The translations under genes and the position numbers were made by a program. Of a DNA stretch of 43,782 nt, positions 11,300-22,315 are shown piece by piece. The notes under the pieces are model-generated. The model searched no databases and was not told the DNA's origin. It was given only the letters and a program-made list of their open reading frames with translations. The stretch is from assembly GCA_029747585.1 (NCBI GenBank), contig JAPEVF010000305.1, forward strand, positions 8,752-52,533, given 5' to 3'. Numbering within the stretch: the stretch's first letter is position 1; each line of letters opens with the position of its first letter. Source of the stretch: Pleurotus djamor (lineage: Eukaryota; Basidiomycota; Agaricomycetes; Agaricales; Pleurotaceae).

Positions 11300-11346
11300 C
11301 TCGCAATTCAACCTCCTTTACATCCATCCCTACAAGCTAGTCTGCA

Positions 11347-13264
11347 ATGGCTCCCTCAGCTTCTCAACCTCGAGTGGAACGAGACGACGTCATGAATCAC
11401 CTTCGTCTCCTCGCTTCCTTCCATCGTCTATGTCAAGAATCAGTCGAATATGCTCGCCAATCATATGGAAAATGCTGCCCTTCAAAGCCGATTGGCTCCC
11501 TAGCGCATCGCGCTGCGTATCGCCTTGAGCTTTGGTTAAGTATCATAGGTGACCGCGCCAATGTCAGGGAGGTGGGCCCCGATGAGCTACCCCCTCTGGA
11601 TGTTGCTTTGGCCCTTCACTCGATGATGTTGAGCCCTCATCGCTTCTTCGAGGATGCTCAACTTCGTTTTCCTCAACTCCAACGTATCAAAGGTTACCCG
11701 TTTGAGATCATTGTAGGCTTCCCTTGATTTATCATTTATGGTGGTCAAATTTGCTGACGCATTTGTGCAGCTTCCTGCTCTCAGCTTCGAAGGTCCATTT
11801 TACAAAACCGAATCGGTCAAAAGCGCGGCTGCCTTATGGACGACCAAGACGTCTCTTCAATATGATCCCATCAAGTCCCTTCGTGTTGATATGACTCGGC
11901 CCGTCACCTGCCCCAGCTGCGACACTGTTGTCGTCGTCCCTTGGCACACGGACGATAATCACGGCTTCGCTGACGAGTCGTTCAGCCAACCTTGCCGGTG
12001 CGGTATGACCCTTGATCGCAACACTCTCTGTGTTGCCAAATTCTTGGACGCTTTGTCGGATTATGACTCCAAAGGTATCCCTTTACCGTGAGGACCATCT
12101 CTGGCTCTATGGCGTTGAGCTTATCAATTCATACAGGAACACCATTGAGATGACCTATGGCAAATTTGATGATGCCCCCGCTCGAAAGTTGTCTGGATTG
12201 ATCAGAGATACTCTCTATGAACGTCACAACAACGCGCTTCCTACCGCGCAGCAAGTATTGGCACATGCCTCTGATCGACAGCAGACGGGCATAGAGTATT
12301 TCACCACCTTATTGGAGTCCGCAAGGTTGCCGCTTACGTCCAACCACAGGTTAGTGCTAACTCGCTTTCTCAACATGATGACTCAACTTCTTTTGAATTT
12401 TAGCATAGCTTCCACCCTTCTACCCTTTAGGCATACCTACCCATTTACACAGGACATTGTGGATGTTGTAAGTCGCGTATTCCTATCTGATGTCATCTTC
12501 GTTGGTTTGGTCCCTAACAGAATCTCGCTAGATTAATCACATCCGGTATCCACTCCATTCGCTCAACTATGAGGGACTCCTTCCCTCAGCTCCTGGTGTC
12601 GACACCGATTTCGAGTTCACCCAATCCTACCGCAGATATGTCCAATATCTCAACAAGCTTCAACAGTACCCAGGCTCGCATGATGGACCACCGTTACGTG
12701 TGGACCTCGTGTGGCACACACATATTTTGAAAGCGGATACGTACAGGTTCGCAGTTCTGTACACTTGGTTCCTTCTTGATGACTCATTTTCGCAACTCTG
12801 ACACCGTAGGGATGACTGCATCCGGCTCCTTGGCATTATCCCGAATCACGTCCCACGCAGCGAACTTATATCGTCCCATGACTATAAATCACCCGGTTCG
12901 TTGACACACCCAGCCTATGCTCATTCATTTCGCATTCCAATGACCAAACTTGACAGATGTTCGCATTGTTGAGATACTCGAAGCACAGCACTTCACGTTC
13001 CAGAACCTCGCCAACGAGTACAAGGAAGTGGACATATCGGTGTATCAAAATTATACAGATATATCAGGCTTCGTCTCTGATATCCGCGATTGCTGGACGG
13101 CACTGAAGGACCATCGACCACCCGTGACCCCAGAGTTCATCACCGCCTATCCAGATATTGTCCGTCATCAAACGTCAATTGCAGAAACTTTTTCCGACCT
13201 TGAAATCCAGATCTTCCGCCTGAACCACGCACTCCCAGACTGTCAGAACGTACCTTATCCATAG
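11347..13264 (+). CDS. GRDP-like (DUF1399) protein B
   Basis: Seven exons: 11347-11712, 11771-12087, 12137-12349, 12404-12467, 12532-12746, 12810-12895 and 12957-13264, 522 aa. Family motifs: ALHSMMLSPHRFFED in exon 1, VDLVWHTHILKADTYRDD at about 377-394 (spanning exons 5 and 6), then PNHVPRSE. Exon 2 has CPSC (about 169-172) but the second half of the zinc ribbon is CRCG (Cys at about 197 and 199), not CX2C as in paralogue A. Exon 5 lacks a start codon of its own and is placed by homology to exon 5 of gene A. Exon 4 is 64 nt in both genes and all intron phases match (0, 2, 2, 0, 2, 1). The 54-bp intron 3 has no in-frame stop, so it could be retained. Cytosolic role unknown; plant relatives act in stress signalling. 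Confidence 0.85.
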
Positions 13265-13685
13265 TTGTATTACTAGCACAATTGTCAATTACAACTTTTC
13301 GGCGATTTAAGGGAACTTTGGTTACACAACCGCTTCGAAACTTCTCGCTCGAGCAGTTATCAGGATCGGACGTCTGAAATTTACCACAATAAGGGCTGCC
13401 AATGCGCCCTCAAGTGGTTTGATTTTCTTTTTCTGACGCATGAGCTGCGCTGCGCTGTGACAGCGAAAGGTCATGGTACTTAGCTGAGAGTCCAGTTATC
13501 ATTAATCAAATATATTTCTTTATCCCATCCGACTTTAAGTGTCTCTGAAAGGCTACCCATTCTCTCAAGACTACCATGACTAGTCATGACTCCTCTCAAA
13601 TCATTGCGAAATCCAGCACCTCCTAAACTCCTCTTGATGCTCCTAAGCACTGGAACGCGCGGCGCGGCGCGCAACCGGATTCGTT

Positions 13686-13886
13686 TCTCTATTTTCGCAC
13701 CGTTAAATCATAGACTGGGAATCAGTAGATAAAGTATCTCTGAAGGCGAGCATCATCGTACTCGTGTGTGTTGCTCAAGAGGGGAAGAAACTCGGCGTCG
13801 AAGAGGAGATGAAAAAATTGATGCCTCAGCGGCCAGGGAAATTGAACTCCACTGCACCATATCAGCACATAGGTCGTGGTAGCTGG
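13686..13886 (+). pseudogene. Relic of the 3' end of F-box 3
   Basis: About 200 bp nearly identical (by eye high-80s percent) to the reverse complement of 22312-22513, the last coding part of F-box 3. Shared protein pieces include SLKASI, VLVCVAQE, VEEE and LMPQ. A 9-bp deletion and a 4-bp insertion break the frame near the end. The match starts abruptly at TCTCTATTTTCGCACCG. Confidence 0.75.
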
Positions 13887-14020
13887 GCGCAGACGCCACA
13901 AGCAAGGACTGAGACCATCATGTTTGCCCCTCTCAGGTCGTCGTACGGTCAATAAATACTTGGGAACTACTAAAACTACTTAATTTGGGTCTTGGGAGCA
14001 ACTTGGGAGACCGTTAATGC

Positions 14021-14052
14021 CCTCAACGCTGATCTATTCGCGAGAACAGTAG
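14021..14052 (+). pseudogene. Second F-box 3 fragment (internal part)
   Basis: 32 bp match the reverse complement of 23317-23348 with two differences; they encode the LNxDLFARTV part of F-box 3. Looser similarity seems to go on for about 50 bp. It lies downstream of the 3'-end relic although it comes from an upstream part of the gene, so the order is rearranged. Confidence 0.55.
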
Positions 14053-15255
14053 GCCAGTGGTAAACACAAAGGAACTCTGCCGCTCCTTCCATGAGCAGGT
14101 ACCTCCTTCATTAGAACGAATAGACTGTGTCAGAGCACGCTCTTTTTCCTATGGCTCGATGGAAAAACCATCGAGGGGCCAGTGATTTGTCTCAACATCC
14201 ATCGTCAAATCAGCTCCGACAAAGTCGACACTGATATCTTCCAAAATGTTCAGTCAAGCGATTTGTTGCCCCTTCCCCCTGCTGGACGAGCTGGAATGGA
14301 TTGATGAATTCGTAGGGTTTACTTGGGGGTTACTCCGATACTCGTCAAATCTCGAACGGCCGTTTTCAACCTGACACAGGTCCTCAGACGCTTCTTGGCC
14401 CAATAGCAGGTGCGAGAAGCGTGTCGTGTCAGGGCACAGATGTTCGCATCGATGCGAAGTCAAATTTCTCGGAGAACCTGAAGAGTGTGGCATATTTTTG
14501 TACATCAGACACGCGACCGGAGGAGTACCCGATAGAAGTGTCAAAGATCTTCTGGTATCGAGCATCGAAGACCATATGATAGTTATTCCAAGTCAAGGAT
14601 CTCCGGAAAGCCTGAGTGTTACGCTGAGCAAGAGTCGTGGCTAAGGTGAGGCAGAGCCTGGGTCGACGAGATAACCCATCTATGAAGTGTACAATTTTAT
14701 CAGATCAATCCTTAGTGCAACCTTGGTGGATATCCTCAAGGCTTCGGTCTGCTTCCCTTTGTGATACGGAGGCATTGGCCAAATTTTAACCCTTGAATGA
14801 TTGAACGTGGAGCTAAAACCTGGACACCAGACCGAGTCTGTCGATAAGAATCAATCCAGGACCGGGTTCTTGTGAGACACTCGGCCTTTGCGCGGCGGTA
14901 AAAACCAGAAAACTCGGGGAATATTTGAGACCAACGCCCTACAATTCGCACCACTTCGACGATTTCGTCGTAACCACTGGTGATTTGGATGATTTCGAAG
15001 TTACTAGAAGGATGGAGATACTCGTAATGATGATGACCTAAGGAGCTACGCGGCCCTCACTGCACTCGGCTTGCCTTAAACGGTATATTGCCACAACAAG
15101 CTTACATAATCAATCGGCGCAGCTTTGCGGTTTCACTCTGCACTCCTCCTTCTTCCTTTCCTCCACCTCGTCGCTGTCCTCCTCATCCCCATCGCTATCG
15201 TCGTCGCCGTTGACATCGCTCAGAAAGCAAATAGATCCAACTTTTAGCGTCTACG

Positions 15256-18200
15256 ATGCTCGTGGACAACTCTCCAGTGCCTCCGTACGCTGCGCCGTAC
15301 GACCTCTCTGACTTCTTTCATACAGACTTCTTATCGTCACCTGCGCCGTCGAACAACAACGCGTCTTCGTCGTCGACATCGACGATGCCGATAGATTCAA
15401 CAAGCGTATCCCACCCGTCTTCACCGGAATCACCAGCGAGCGCCCTCAATACCCCTCCTCAGCCCCAATTGCCTACCTCTTTTCCCGATATTCTTGAGCC
15501 AAGTCCTTTCGTCACTCATCCTTACGCTGGTCTACCACTCTCAAAGAACCCAATTCCTAGCGATGCTGGGGTCTTTTCTTTCATTGATGAAGAAGCAAAG
15601 GCACCCGGAGGTAGCGCTGATGCGGATCCTTCTTTTGATCTGTACAGCTCGTATGCTCTGGGCATGGGTATGCCTATGGACTTCAGTTCGATGGGCTTGG
15701 ATTTGAACAACGTTAGCATGGACTTGGACCTGACTGTCCCGATTGACCCCACCTCAGTCTCCACGACGGACTCTGGCGTTCCCTTGCAACAAGTCACATC
15801 AGGCGCCCAGGTGTCCTCGTCCGTTCTATCCCCCGAGTCTGGGATCGACCCCCAGCTTGTGGGAACGCCGGCTTCGCAAAGCCATGATGGTGATGATGAA
15901 TGTGACTCGGAAGAGCATGGTGAAGATGGAGAGGCGGATCATGACGAAGAGGAGGCTATGGTGGAAGATGTTGGCGAGGGCGAGGACATGAAACCTCGCT
16001 CCACTCGTAAAGCTTCTAAAGCTAGCGCAAAATCCAAGCAAATCGCTCAACAATCACTTCCTCGTGTGACCCTTACGATTGCGCCCGTCAAAGTCGGCGG
16101 TCACGGCAAAGCTCGACGGGGGACCGTACAGAGTGGAGGTGTCAAGAAAAACTCCGTTGCATCAAGTTCATCATCGTTACTGGCTTCTGCTCTGTCTGCC
16201 CCACCCCGAACCCAGGTCGTCGAGAAGGAAAACAACAATTTGCCCGCTGCCAACGCACTCCCACGCATTTCGACACCTGGCGCTTCGACTTCAGCATCCA
16301 CTGCTTCGACCTCGGGTAAAGCGAAACGATCGGCATCGGGAAAAGAGAAAACATCGGGGAAGGATCGTGGTATCGACCGTGGGGAGCGACCGCTTACACT
16401 CCCAGAAAAGTTGGCCCAGTTGAAGAGCTCCTCGACACCTGTCGTAGCCAGAAACCTTGGGCTCGGAGACTGGATTAGCGGAGCTCAAGGTTTGTCTATG
16501 TTACTCCTTGTCCCAATTGTCACGCACAGCTAATGATGACTCCCCTTTAGATGCCGATATCAACGCGGCGGACCAGGTTGATCGTCTGTATTCGTTCTCA
16601 ACTTCTCAGTCGACATCGCCTCGTGCTACATCGATCCATGAAAATGACGACGACGAGAAGGACGACGATATCCCCGCTGACTGGCGACCGCCTCCTGAAG
16701 TTTTCCAGAAGATGTCAAGCAAGGAGAAGAGACAATTGCGCAATAAGATTAGCGCTCGGAACTTCCGTGTCCGGCGAAAGGGTGAGTCTTATCTGCCTTC
16801 TGCTCGAGAAAACGTTACTGATCATGTCTGACCACCTCCGTAGAATATATCACCACCCTTGAAGGGGACATTGCTGAAAGGGATCGCCTCTTGCACGCTA
16901 TTCGAGCTCAACTCGGAGAGACCCAGAGCGAGAATGTCGCCCTGCGACAAGAGATTGATGCGTTGAAGAAAGCTTTACTCTCAGGTCGTGGAAGCGAAAG
17001 TACGTGCCCTCATTCTCCCCTTATCCTACCTCTTTTCTGACTCGATCAAACACAAGGTGGCGTCATCCTCAACCTTCCCCCTCCCGCTCCCCTCCCTTCT
17101 CAAAGTGCCGCAGAGAAGCTCGCTGCTGCCGCGTCCGCTCCGTCAGCCTCATTACTNCACCCCCAACACCCAGAAAGATCTCCCCTCCTCTCCCCGGGTT
17201 GGAGGCAAGCGCACCGGCTTCTGGGGTGGGCTCTCTCCACTTGGAGGAGGTATCACACCCGTCCACGCCGCGATTGTACCCGAATGGGGCAGCATCCTCG
17301 GTCAAGGCGTTTTCGGGACCAGCGGTCACTCTAGCGATTCCAGCTCAGCTTCTTCCAGCCCTGGTCCTACCACTGACTACGGTAGCGATGAAGAACCTGT
17401 TGTACATATTAACGACCATAAGGAGTTGGAGAACATCAACCCACGCTTGAATGGCTCTGTCCGCGAAGCACAAGAAGACGGATATGGTATTGGTGGCGCG
17501 ATGCCGAACGGATTTGGCGGTGTTGGCGCTGGCAGTTTGGATGGGTTCGCTGATATGAACCCGTTCACAATGAAGACGTTGGATATGTATCGGATGCAGC
17601 TATGGGGAAGGATGGCGGCGCAGTATCACCATCATCAACATCAACAAGCTGCTTCCCCGAATCTGCCGAAGCAACAGCAACAGCAGCATCTGTCCGGTCT
17701 TGCTGGATCATTACGCCCAGCCTTCTTTGCTCCTTCGTCAAAGGCGAATGCACCTGCTGCTTCCGGCCCTCCACCACCGTACACCCCGTACGCTGCTGGT
17801 ACCGTCGGCGCTGGTCCGCTCAGCGCGTTGCTCATGGGCAAGAGCGCCGCCTCCTTCAAGTCTTCGTCGTATTCAACAACCAAGAAGGACATCAAGGTCG
17901 AGGAGAAGGAAGCTACGTTGCAACAATACGCTCAGTTCCAGAGAGATCGGGAAAACCAGCAGAGGGACGCCGTGGTTGCCGCCATTGCCACACAGACGTT
18001 GTTGAAGAGGCTGGGCTCGGCGTTCTGGGATGCATTCTCTGGGCACGCTTCTGCTTCCTCCGCTTCGTCGTCATCAGGAGGCGTACCTCCCCGTCCGTTC
18101 ACTGCCAAGTGGGATGCGGAGAAGGTCAGGAAGGTGCTTGAGGGCAAGGCGGTTCTCAAGGTCGTCGATGTCGAGCCCACGCCTCAGGTGGTGAAGAGAG

Positions 18201-18322
18201 AGGCACCAAGGGAAGTGAAGAGGGAGGTGAAGGACAAGTGTGGTCATGGCCCTGCGGCGGAATGTCTGAGCCAGATGTTGGGGAGCTTGACGTTGAGCTC
18301 AACCAGCGGTCGCTCAAACTAA
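15256..18322 (+). CDS. bZIP transcription factor (large, basidiomycete type)
   Basis: Four exons: 15256-16489, 16551-16781, 16844-16999 and 17057-18322. The basic region reads KRQLRNKISARNFRVRRKEY, with the invariant Asn and Arg in N-x7-R spacing (about residues 476 and 484), followed by a zipper (TTLEGDIAERD ... ALRQEIDALKKALL). It is therefore a nuclear DNA-binding dimer. N-terminal to it are Ser/Thr/Pro-rich and acidic stretches (DDECDSEEHGEDGEADHDEEE) that look like activation or regulatory regions; the C-terminal part has NPFTxKTLDxYRMxLWG, a short His/Gln tract, and FWDAFSG ... KVRKVLEGKAVLKVVDVEP. The phase-1 intron after VRRK splits the basic region from the zipper. Exon 4 starts in frame (GVILNLPPP) but changes frame at the N at 17157, and only the other frame (TPNTQKDLPSSPRVGG) runs to the stop; one or more bases are probably missing there. 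Targets unknown. Confidence 0.88.
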
Positions 18323-19116
18323 TTGACCGTCTCTCATCTTCTCCTTTCTCTTTTCATTGGTTGTCTCGTGGATCGGATGTATACGATGTTTTCAATGTAC
18401 TTCTTTTCGTTATTTCTCTTTTTTTCTCCTCGTTTCTTCTCCTACCTTGTTTACTCGCGCTGTGAAAACAAAAAGGTTTCGAAGATCCTTACCACAAACC
18501 CCCGCTCTCTCCCATTACCTACCCTTACCTCATATGTTCTCGCCGTCTCATCACGACCACCTTCCTTTCGCGTTGTAGAATATCAGTCTTCGAAACTGCT
18601 CTCGCTCTCTATTCTCTCCTCTCTCTCTCTCTCCGCTCTATTTTTTCTTTTTTCCCGTTGGCGTATACTTACTGAAACCTCATATCAGAAATTCGAATTC
18701 GAACAAGTAGTTATCCAAATGTAATAACCTGATAAAGCTTCACACATAATATATATAACAGACTTGCGCTAGGATTATACAGCATGGTCATCGTCCAATG
18801 TCCACCTCCAAGACGAGCTGGATGTTTGGCTCCCACTCACCCTTCCGATGGGTAGACGTAAGAGTCGACTTTGCTCGCGTAGCCCATCTAGTAGTAGTGT
18901 GCGAGGGATGAATTGAAAGCTCAGACAGAAAGAAGGGATCCCACAACCACAATCAATTTACCTCCAAGATACATCAACGAGGGGCTAGTAATGTATGTAC
19001 GTTTCTTCACAAAATCATCCATATCCAATCCTATCTTCAACTATCTCAAACACGCCGCGAAAGGTATTGGGTATCGTAAGTCAGAGCTTGAACTCTGAGC
19101 CGTAAGCGGGAGGTAT
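18323..19116. other. Intergenic region between convergent bZIP and CBM19-like genes
   Basis: About 790 bp. The first 340 bp are T- and CT-rich (18350-18660), as in a fungal 3' UTR. No gene seen. Confidence 0.5.
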
Positions 19117-20437
19117 TCAAGCACCCGTTGCTGCGATACGAGCCTGTGCATCGGCAGCGGTAGCGCAAGTAATAGACTGAAAGTGATGCCCGATCAATAG
19201 CTGGTATCACAAGGATGAGTCATAAAACTTACTGTTCCCCTCGAGTTAACCAAAGGCAGCGCGAAACACTGTGCTCCGCCAGCACAAGCGGTCAACAAGA
19301 ACTTCCCATTGGCGCATTGGGCGAATTGACCATTGACGCAAGCTTGTTGACCGTCTTGGCATGAGGATTCGGGCGTAAGGGACGCGAATTGAGCATTGAG
19401 TGCTTTGGCATCCTGGCCGTTCGCTAAGGAATAATGTTAGTATGTGTTTCGATTGGGCGTTGCGGGTAGATTGGAGACATACCCAGCGTGAATGGTTTCG
19501 CATTGGGATCAGCTTGAGGCGCAGCTTGTGGAGGCGGAGTGACAGCGCCTTGGTTTTGGTTGTTGGCGGGAGGGGCGATTGCTTGTCCCTGTCCTTGCCC
19601 ACCGACGATACGAACGGGTGGCGCGGTATCAGCTACATCAGGAGGAGTCTGAACAGCAGCAGCGGGAGGCGCAGCACTGAAACCAAAAAGGGGATATGAA
19701 TACAATAGACTTGAGGGAAACAGTTGAAGACGAACCTCGAAGCGACGCCAGGACTGTCAACCAGCGTATTCAACTGAACACCATCTGGGACTGGTCCATC
19801 CGTCTTGGCTGGGCATGAGCCAGGTGGGTTTACAGCTGTCAACCCGAGAGGAAGGTTTCCAGTTTGGTCACCGCTAAACTTGGTGAAATCGGACCCGGCA
19901 AATTGGCAGTGGAAGAGCCCGTTCAGCTCAGTGTTCTTCGGTGCGGTTTGGCAGTAAGGCACCTGGAGAGAATCCGGCTAAATTATCACGGAAAATTATA
20001 TATCAGGTATTGGCGTTTTTCGTAGATGGACAGGGGATGGATAACTTACGGCGTTACGCGGTTGCTGGACGAAAATCTGAGCAAGACGGATCATGTCTGG
20101 GTCGTTGTTGAGTTTCTTCGCGAGGTCAACCATGGCGTCGGCTGCGTTTTGCTGATCGCAGTTTCCACCTGCGGCAAGCAGACTAACGAAAGCCTGCTGA
20201 GAGATGGGATTGCATTGGCCAGCTCCGCCGGCTTTAATCTGGAAGAATCGTTATCATGTCAGTCAACGGTGAGTTCATGGGCGGGTAGTAAGATGTACTG
20301 ACGCAAGCTTGTTCCCATTTAGCCGTTGATTCGGCAATTACTTGCGCGATCCGCTTTTGCAGAGGCAAGGGAGCAGCGGTTACGACGGAAGCGAGCGAAA
20401 CTACGGCGAGGAGAGCGCTGAACTTGAGGCAGACCAT
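19117..20437 (-). CDS. Secreted protein with C-terminal CBM19-like chitin-binding module
   Basis: Six exons: 20437-20303, 20238-20050, 19977-19736, 19676-19483, 19423-19233 and 19176-19117, 336 aa. A clear signal peptide (MVCLKFSALLAVVSLASVVTA) is followed by a Cys-containing domain (GGAGQCNPISQQAFVSLLAA), a PYCQTAP segment, and a Pro/Ala/Gln-rich linker in exon 4 (APPANNQNQGAVTPPPQAAP). The C-terminus reads CQDGQQACVNGQFAQC, then CAGGAQCFALPLVNSRGT and TC, which matches the Cys pattern of CBM19, the chitin-binding module of yeast-type chitinases. No catalytic domain is present, so it is likely a cell-wall or extracellular chitin-binding protein. All introns have good GT..AG ends. The family assignment is by pattern recognition. 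Confidence 0.82.
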
Positions 20438-22315
20438 TTTGCGTATCTTTAATAGATATATGTGAGAGAGAAAGAAGGCTGGGTGGAAGGAACGTTTAAT
20501 TGGAGTGAAGGCGACAGTGAAGAAAGCTGTTCAAAGCTGAGCACCTGGCTCGAGAAAGGAGGAAGGAAGAAAGGGAAGTAGAGGGATGAGGAATTGAAGC
20601 GAAGGGCTGGTGGCATTTATACCGTTCCTTAGGAAAAGAGGAGGCTTGTGCTCTGAGATGAGATGAAACGTCGAGGTAGCGAAGTAGGTGTTGACGATGA
20701 TGATATTCCTGGAAACATCGTGACCATCACTCCGGCTAGATGCAGAGACGGTCCGGGTCAGCAGATTGGTAGTAAATATGAGGCCTGGTGAAGACTACAT
20801 CGGCCTTCCGATCATAGAGTCCAAGTTCTGATAATCCAGGAGAATGAAGATCAGAACAACATGAGAAGATTGGAAAATGGCGTACGATCCTTTCTGATAT
20901 TAGGCTTCGCTGCAGGTAGCACTTTTTCGAGGGAGACCAACGGCTGGTCCCATACTAGTCGATGGGGAAATTATCGCAACGGATGGAGGCCGAGACTAGC
21001 GAGAAATTGACGCGACCGGCCAGGAATCCAAAGGTGGAAAGCGAAGTGTGCATGTCGACACATGGGTTTACGCCTTTTGGGTGGTATACCGACGTTTCAG
21101 TGATGACCAGCCGTGACCCATGGCCTACAAATCTGTCCATGGGTGGGGCAGTACGGCAACGTTGCTACTCCCTTCTATGATGTCAGATTAAGGTCATGCA
21201 GATGATGAGATGATAGCGTACTTACTCCCAGGCCTATAAAGAGCATCCTGATGTGCTTGGGGTAAAAAGTCGGCCTTTGCGATTCTGGAGCAAGTGTTCA
21301 AGCTCAAGCTCGAGGATTTGGGCCTCCTGAGGCTGGAGGTTGGTACTCAGCGAGTCGGGCAGCACGGATAGACATGTGGGTCCACTCATGCGTACGATCT
21401 ACGCCGTTTGGGAGGGAGACCGACGTATCAAGGTAAACGTAGCTGGTGACGACGGATTTGTTCGTCGGTGAGGCAACAGGCTCACGAAGACGATGTTGAT
21501 ATTGTCCGAATCCACTTGCCGTTGCAGTTGGTTGGGTCCTTGGCGAGGAAACGTGGGACCATATGTGGCTGGTGAGAGAGAGAGATCGTGACCGCATGGT
21601 TGGACTTCGCTTAAATTGATGGCTACAACGAAATACGAATGGGACACAGCGTTTCTCATCATGTCTATTGACGGGCATCAGCTACCATCTGTCAAATCAT
21701 ATGCAGAATAAGCCTCGAACGATTGAACAGATGCTGAAAAAGATGCTTGATGATCTAGCTGATTTGTCCTGGCTGGCCTGAGTCCGCGTCATGGTGAATG
21801 AAGCGAGAAAAGAAAGTTCAAGGCAGATTCGCTGAAGGCAGACAAAAACTGAGTGCGCAGAGTGCATCTTGATACGTTATCATCACTAGGTCCCAGAAAA
21901 GCGGAATGACGAGGATTTTTGGGAGAAAAAAGTAGTTTGGTTGAAACCTAGAACGAATCCGGTCTGCCCGGTGCCGGTCCGGCGCATGGATGAGGCACTT
22001 AGGGGGCCAATTTAGGAGGTTGCGTGTGGGGAAGTTTATTTGACGGTGTCAAAGGACATCCCGTAAATCTCGATCAAGTCGTCGCAGAATCATGATGACA
22101 GTGACTACTATTTGGCGGAGTATTTTCGGTCGTTGCGGGAGTGAAGGTTTGCTTTGGTTGATCATTTGGAGGGTCTCCTGAGGCCTGAGTCCCGAATCCC
22201 AGGGTAAGTCATTCAAGTTTGAAGTAGTAAGGTATTGGACACACGATGTGGGGGGACAAAGATGGTCTCGGTAGGAATCTACTTGCTTGTGTCCTCGGCG
22301 CTCAGCGCTAACCAG
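20438..22315. other. Gene-free stretch
   Basis: Nearly 1.9 kb. The first 170 bp are purine-rich (GAGAGAAAGAAGG), the promoter side of the CBM19-like gene. A weak direct repeat (around 21070-21105 and 21398-21430) shares a TACGCC-TTTGGG-GG-ACCGACGT core. No intact gene is recognised; ORFs up to 124 codons carry no known motif. Confidence 0.45.

Larger units (their letters stand above)
10755..11346. other. Intergenic region upstream of GRDP-like gene B
   Basis: About 590 bp, pyrimidine-rich around 10770-10870 (CTCTCTCTTCC, CCTATCCCTCCTCCCTCC). It holds an imperfect inverted repeat at 10960-10999 and a TATA box at 11292. ORFs here are short and unlike any family I know. Confidence 0.5.
13265..15255. 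other. Gene-free stretch with F-box relics and bZIP 5' region
   Basis: About 2 kb without an intact gene. It holds two fragments of an F-box gene (listed separately), a G+C-rich GCGCGGCGCGGCGCGC-type run near 13660, and toward the right end a pyrimidine-rich leader (15140-15210) typical of strongly expressed fungal genes. ORFs between 14250 and 14960 have no recognisable motif. Confidence 0.5.

Noticed and set aside
11064..11327. Minus-strand ORF of 87 codons upstream of GRDP-like B
   Set aside because: Overlaps the conserved TATA box region and has no family features.
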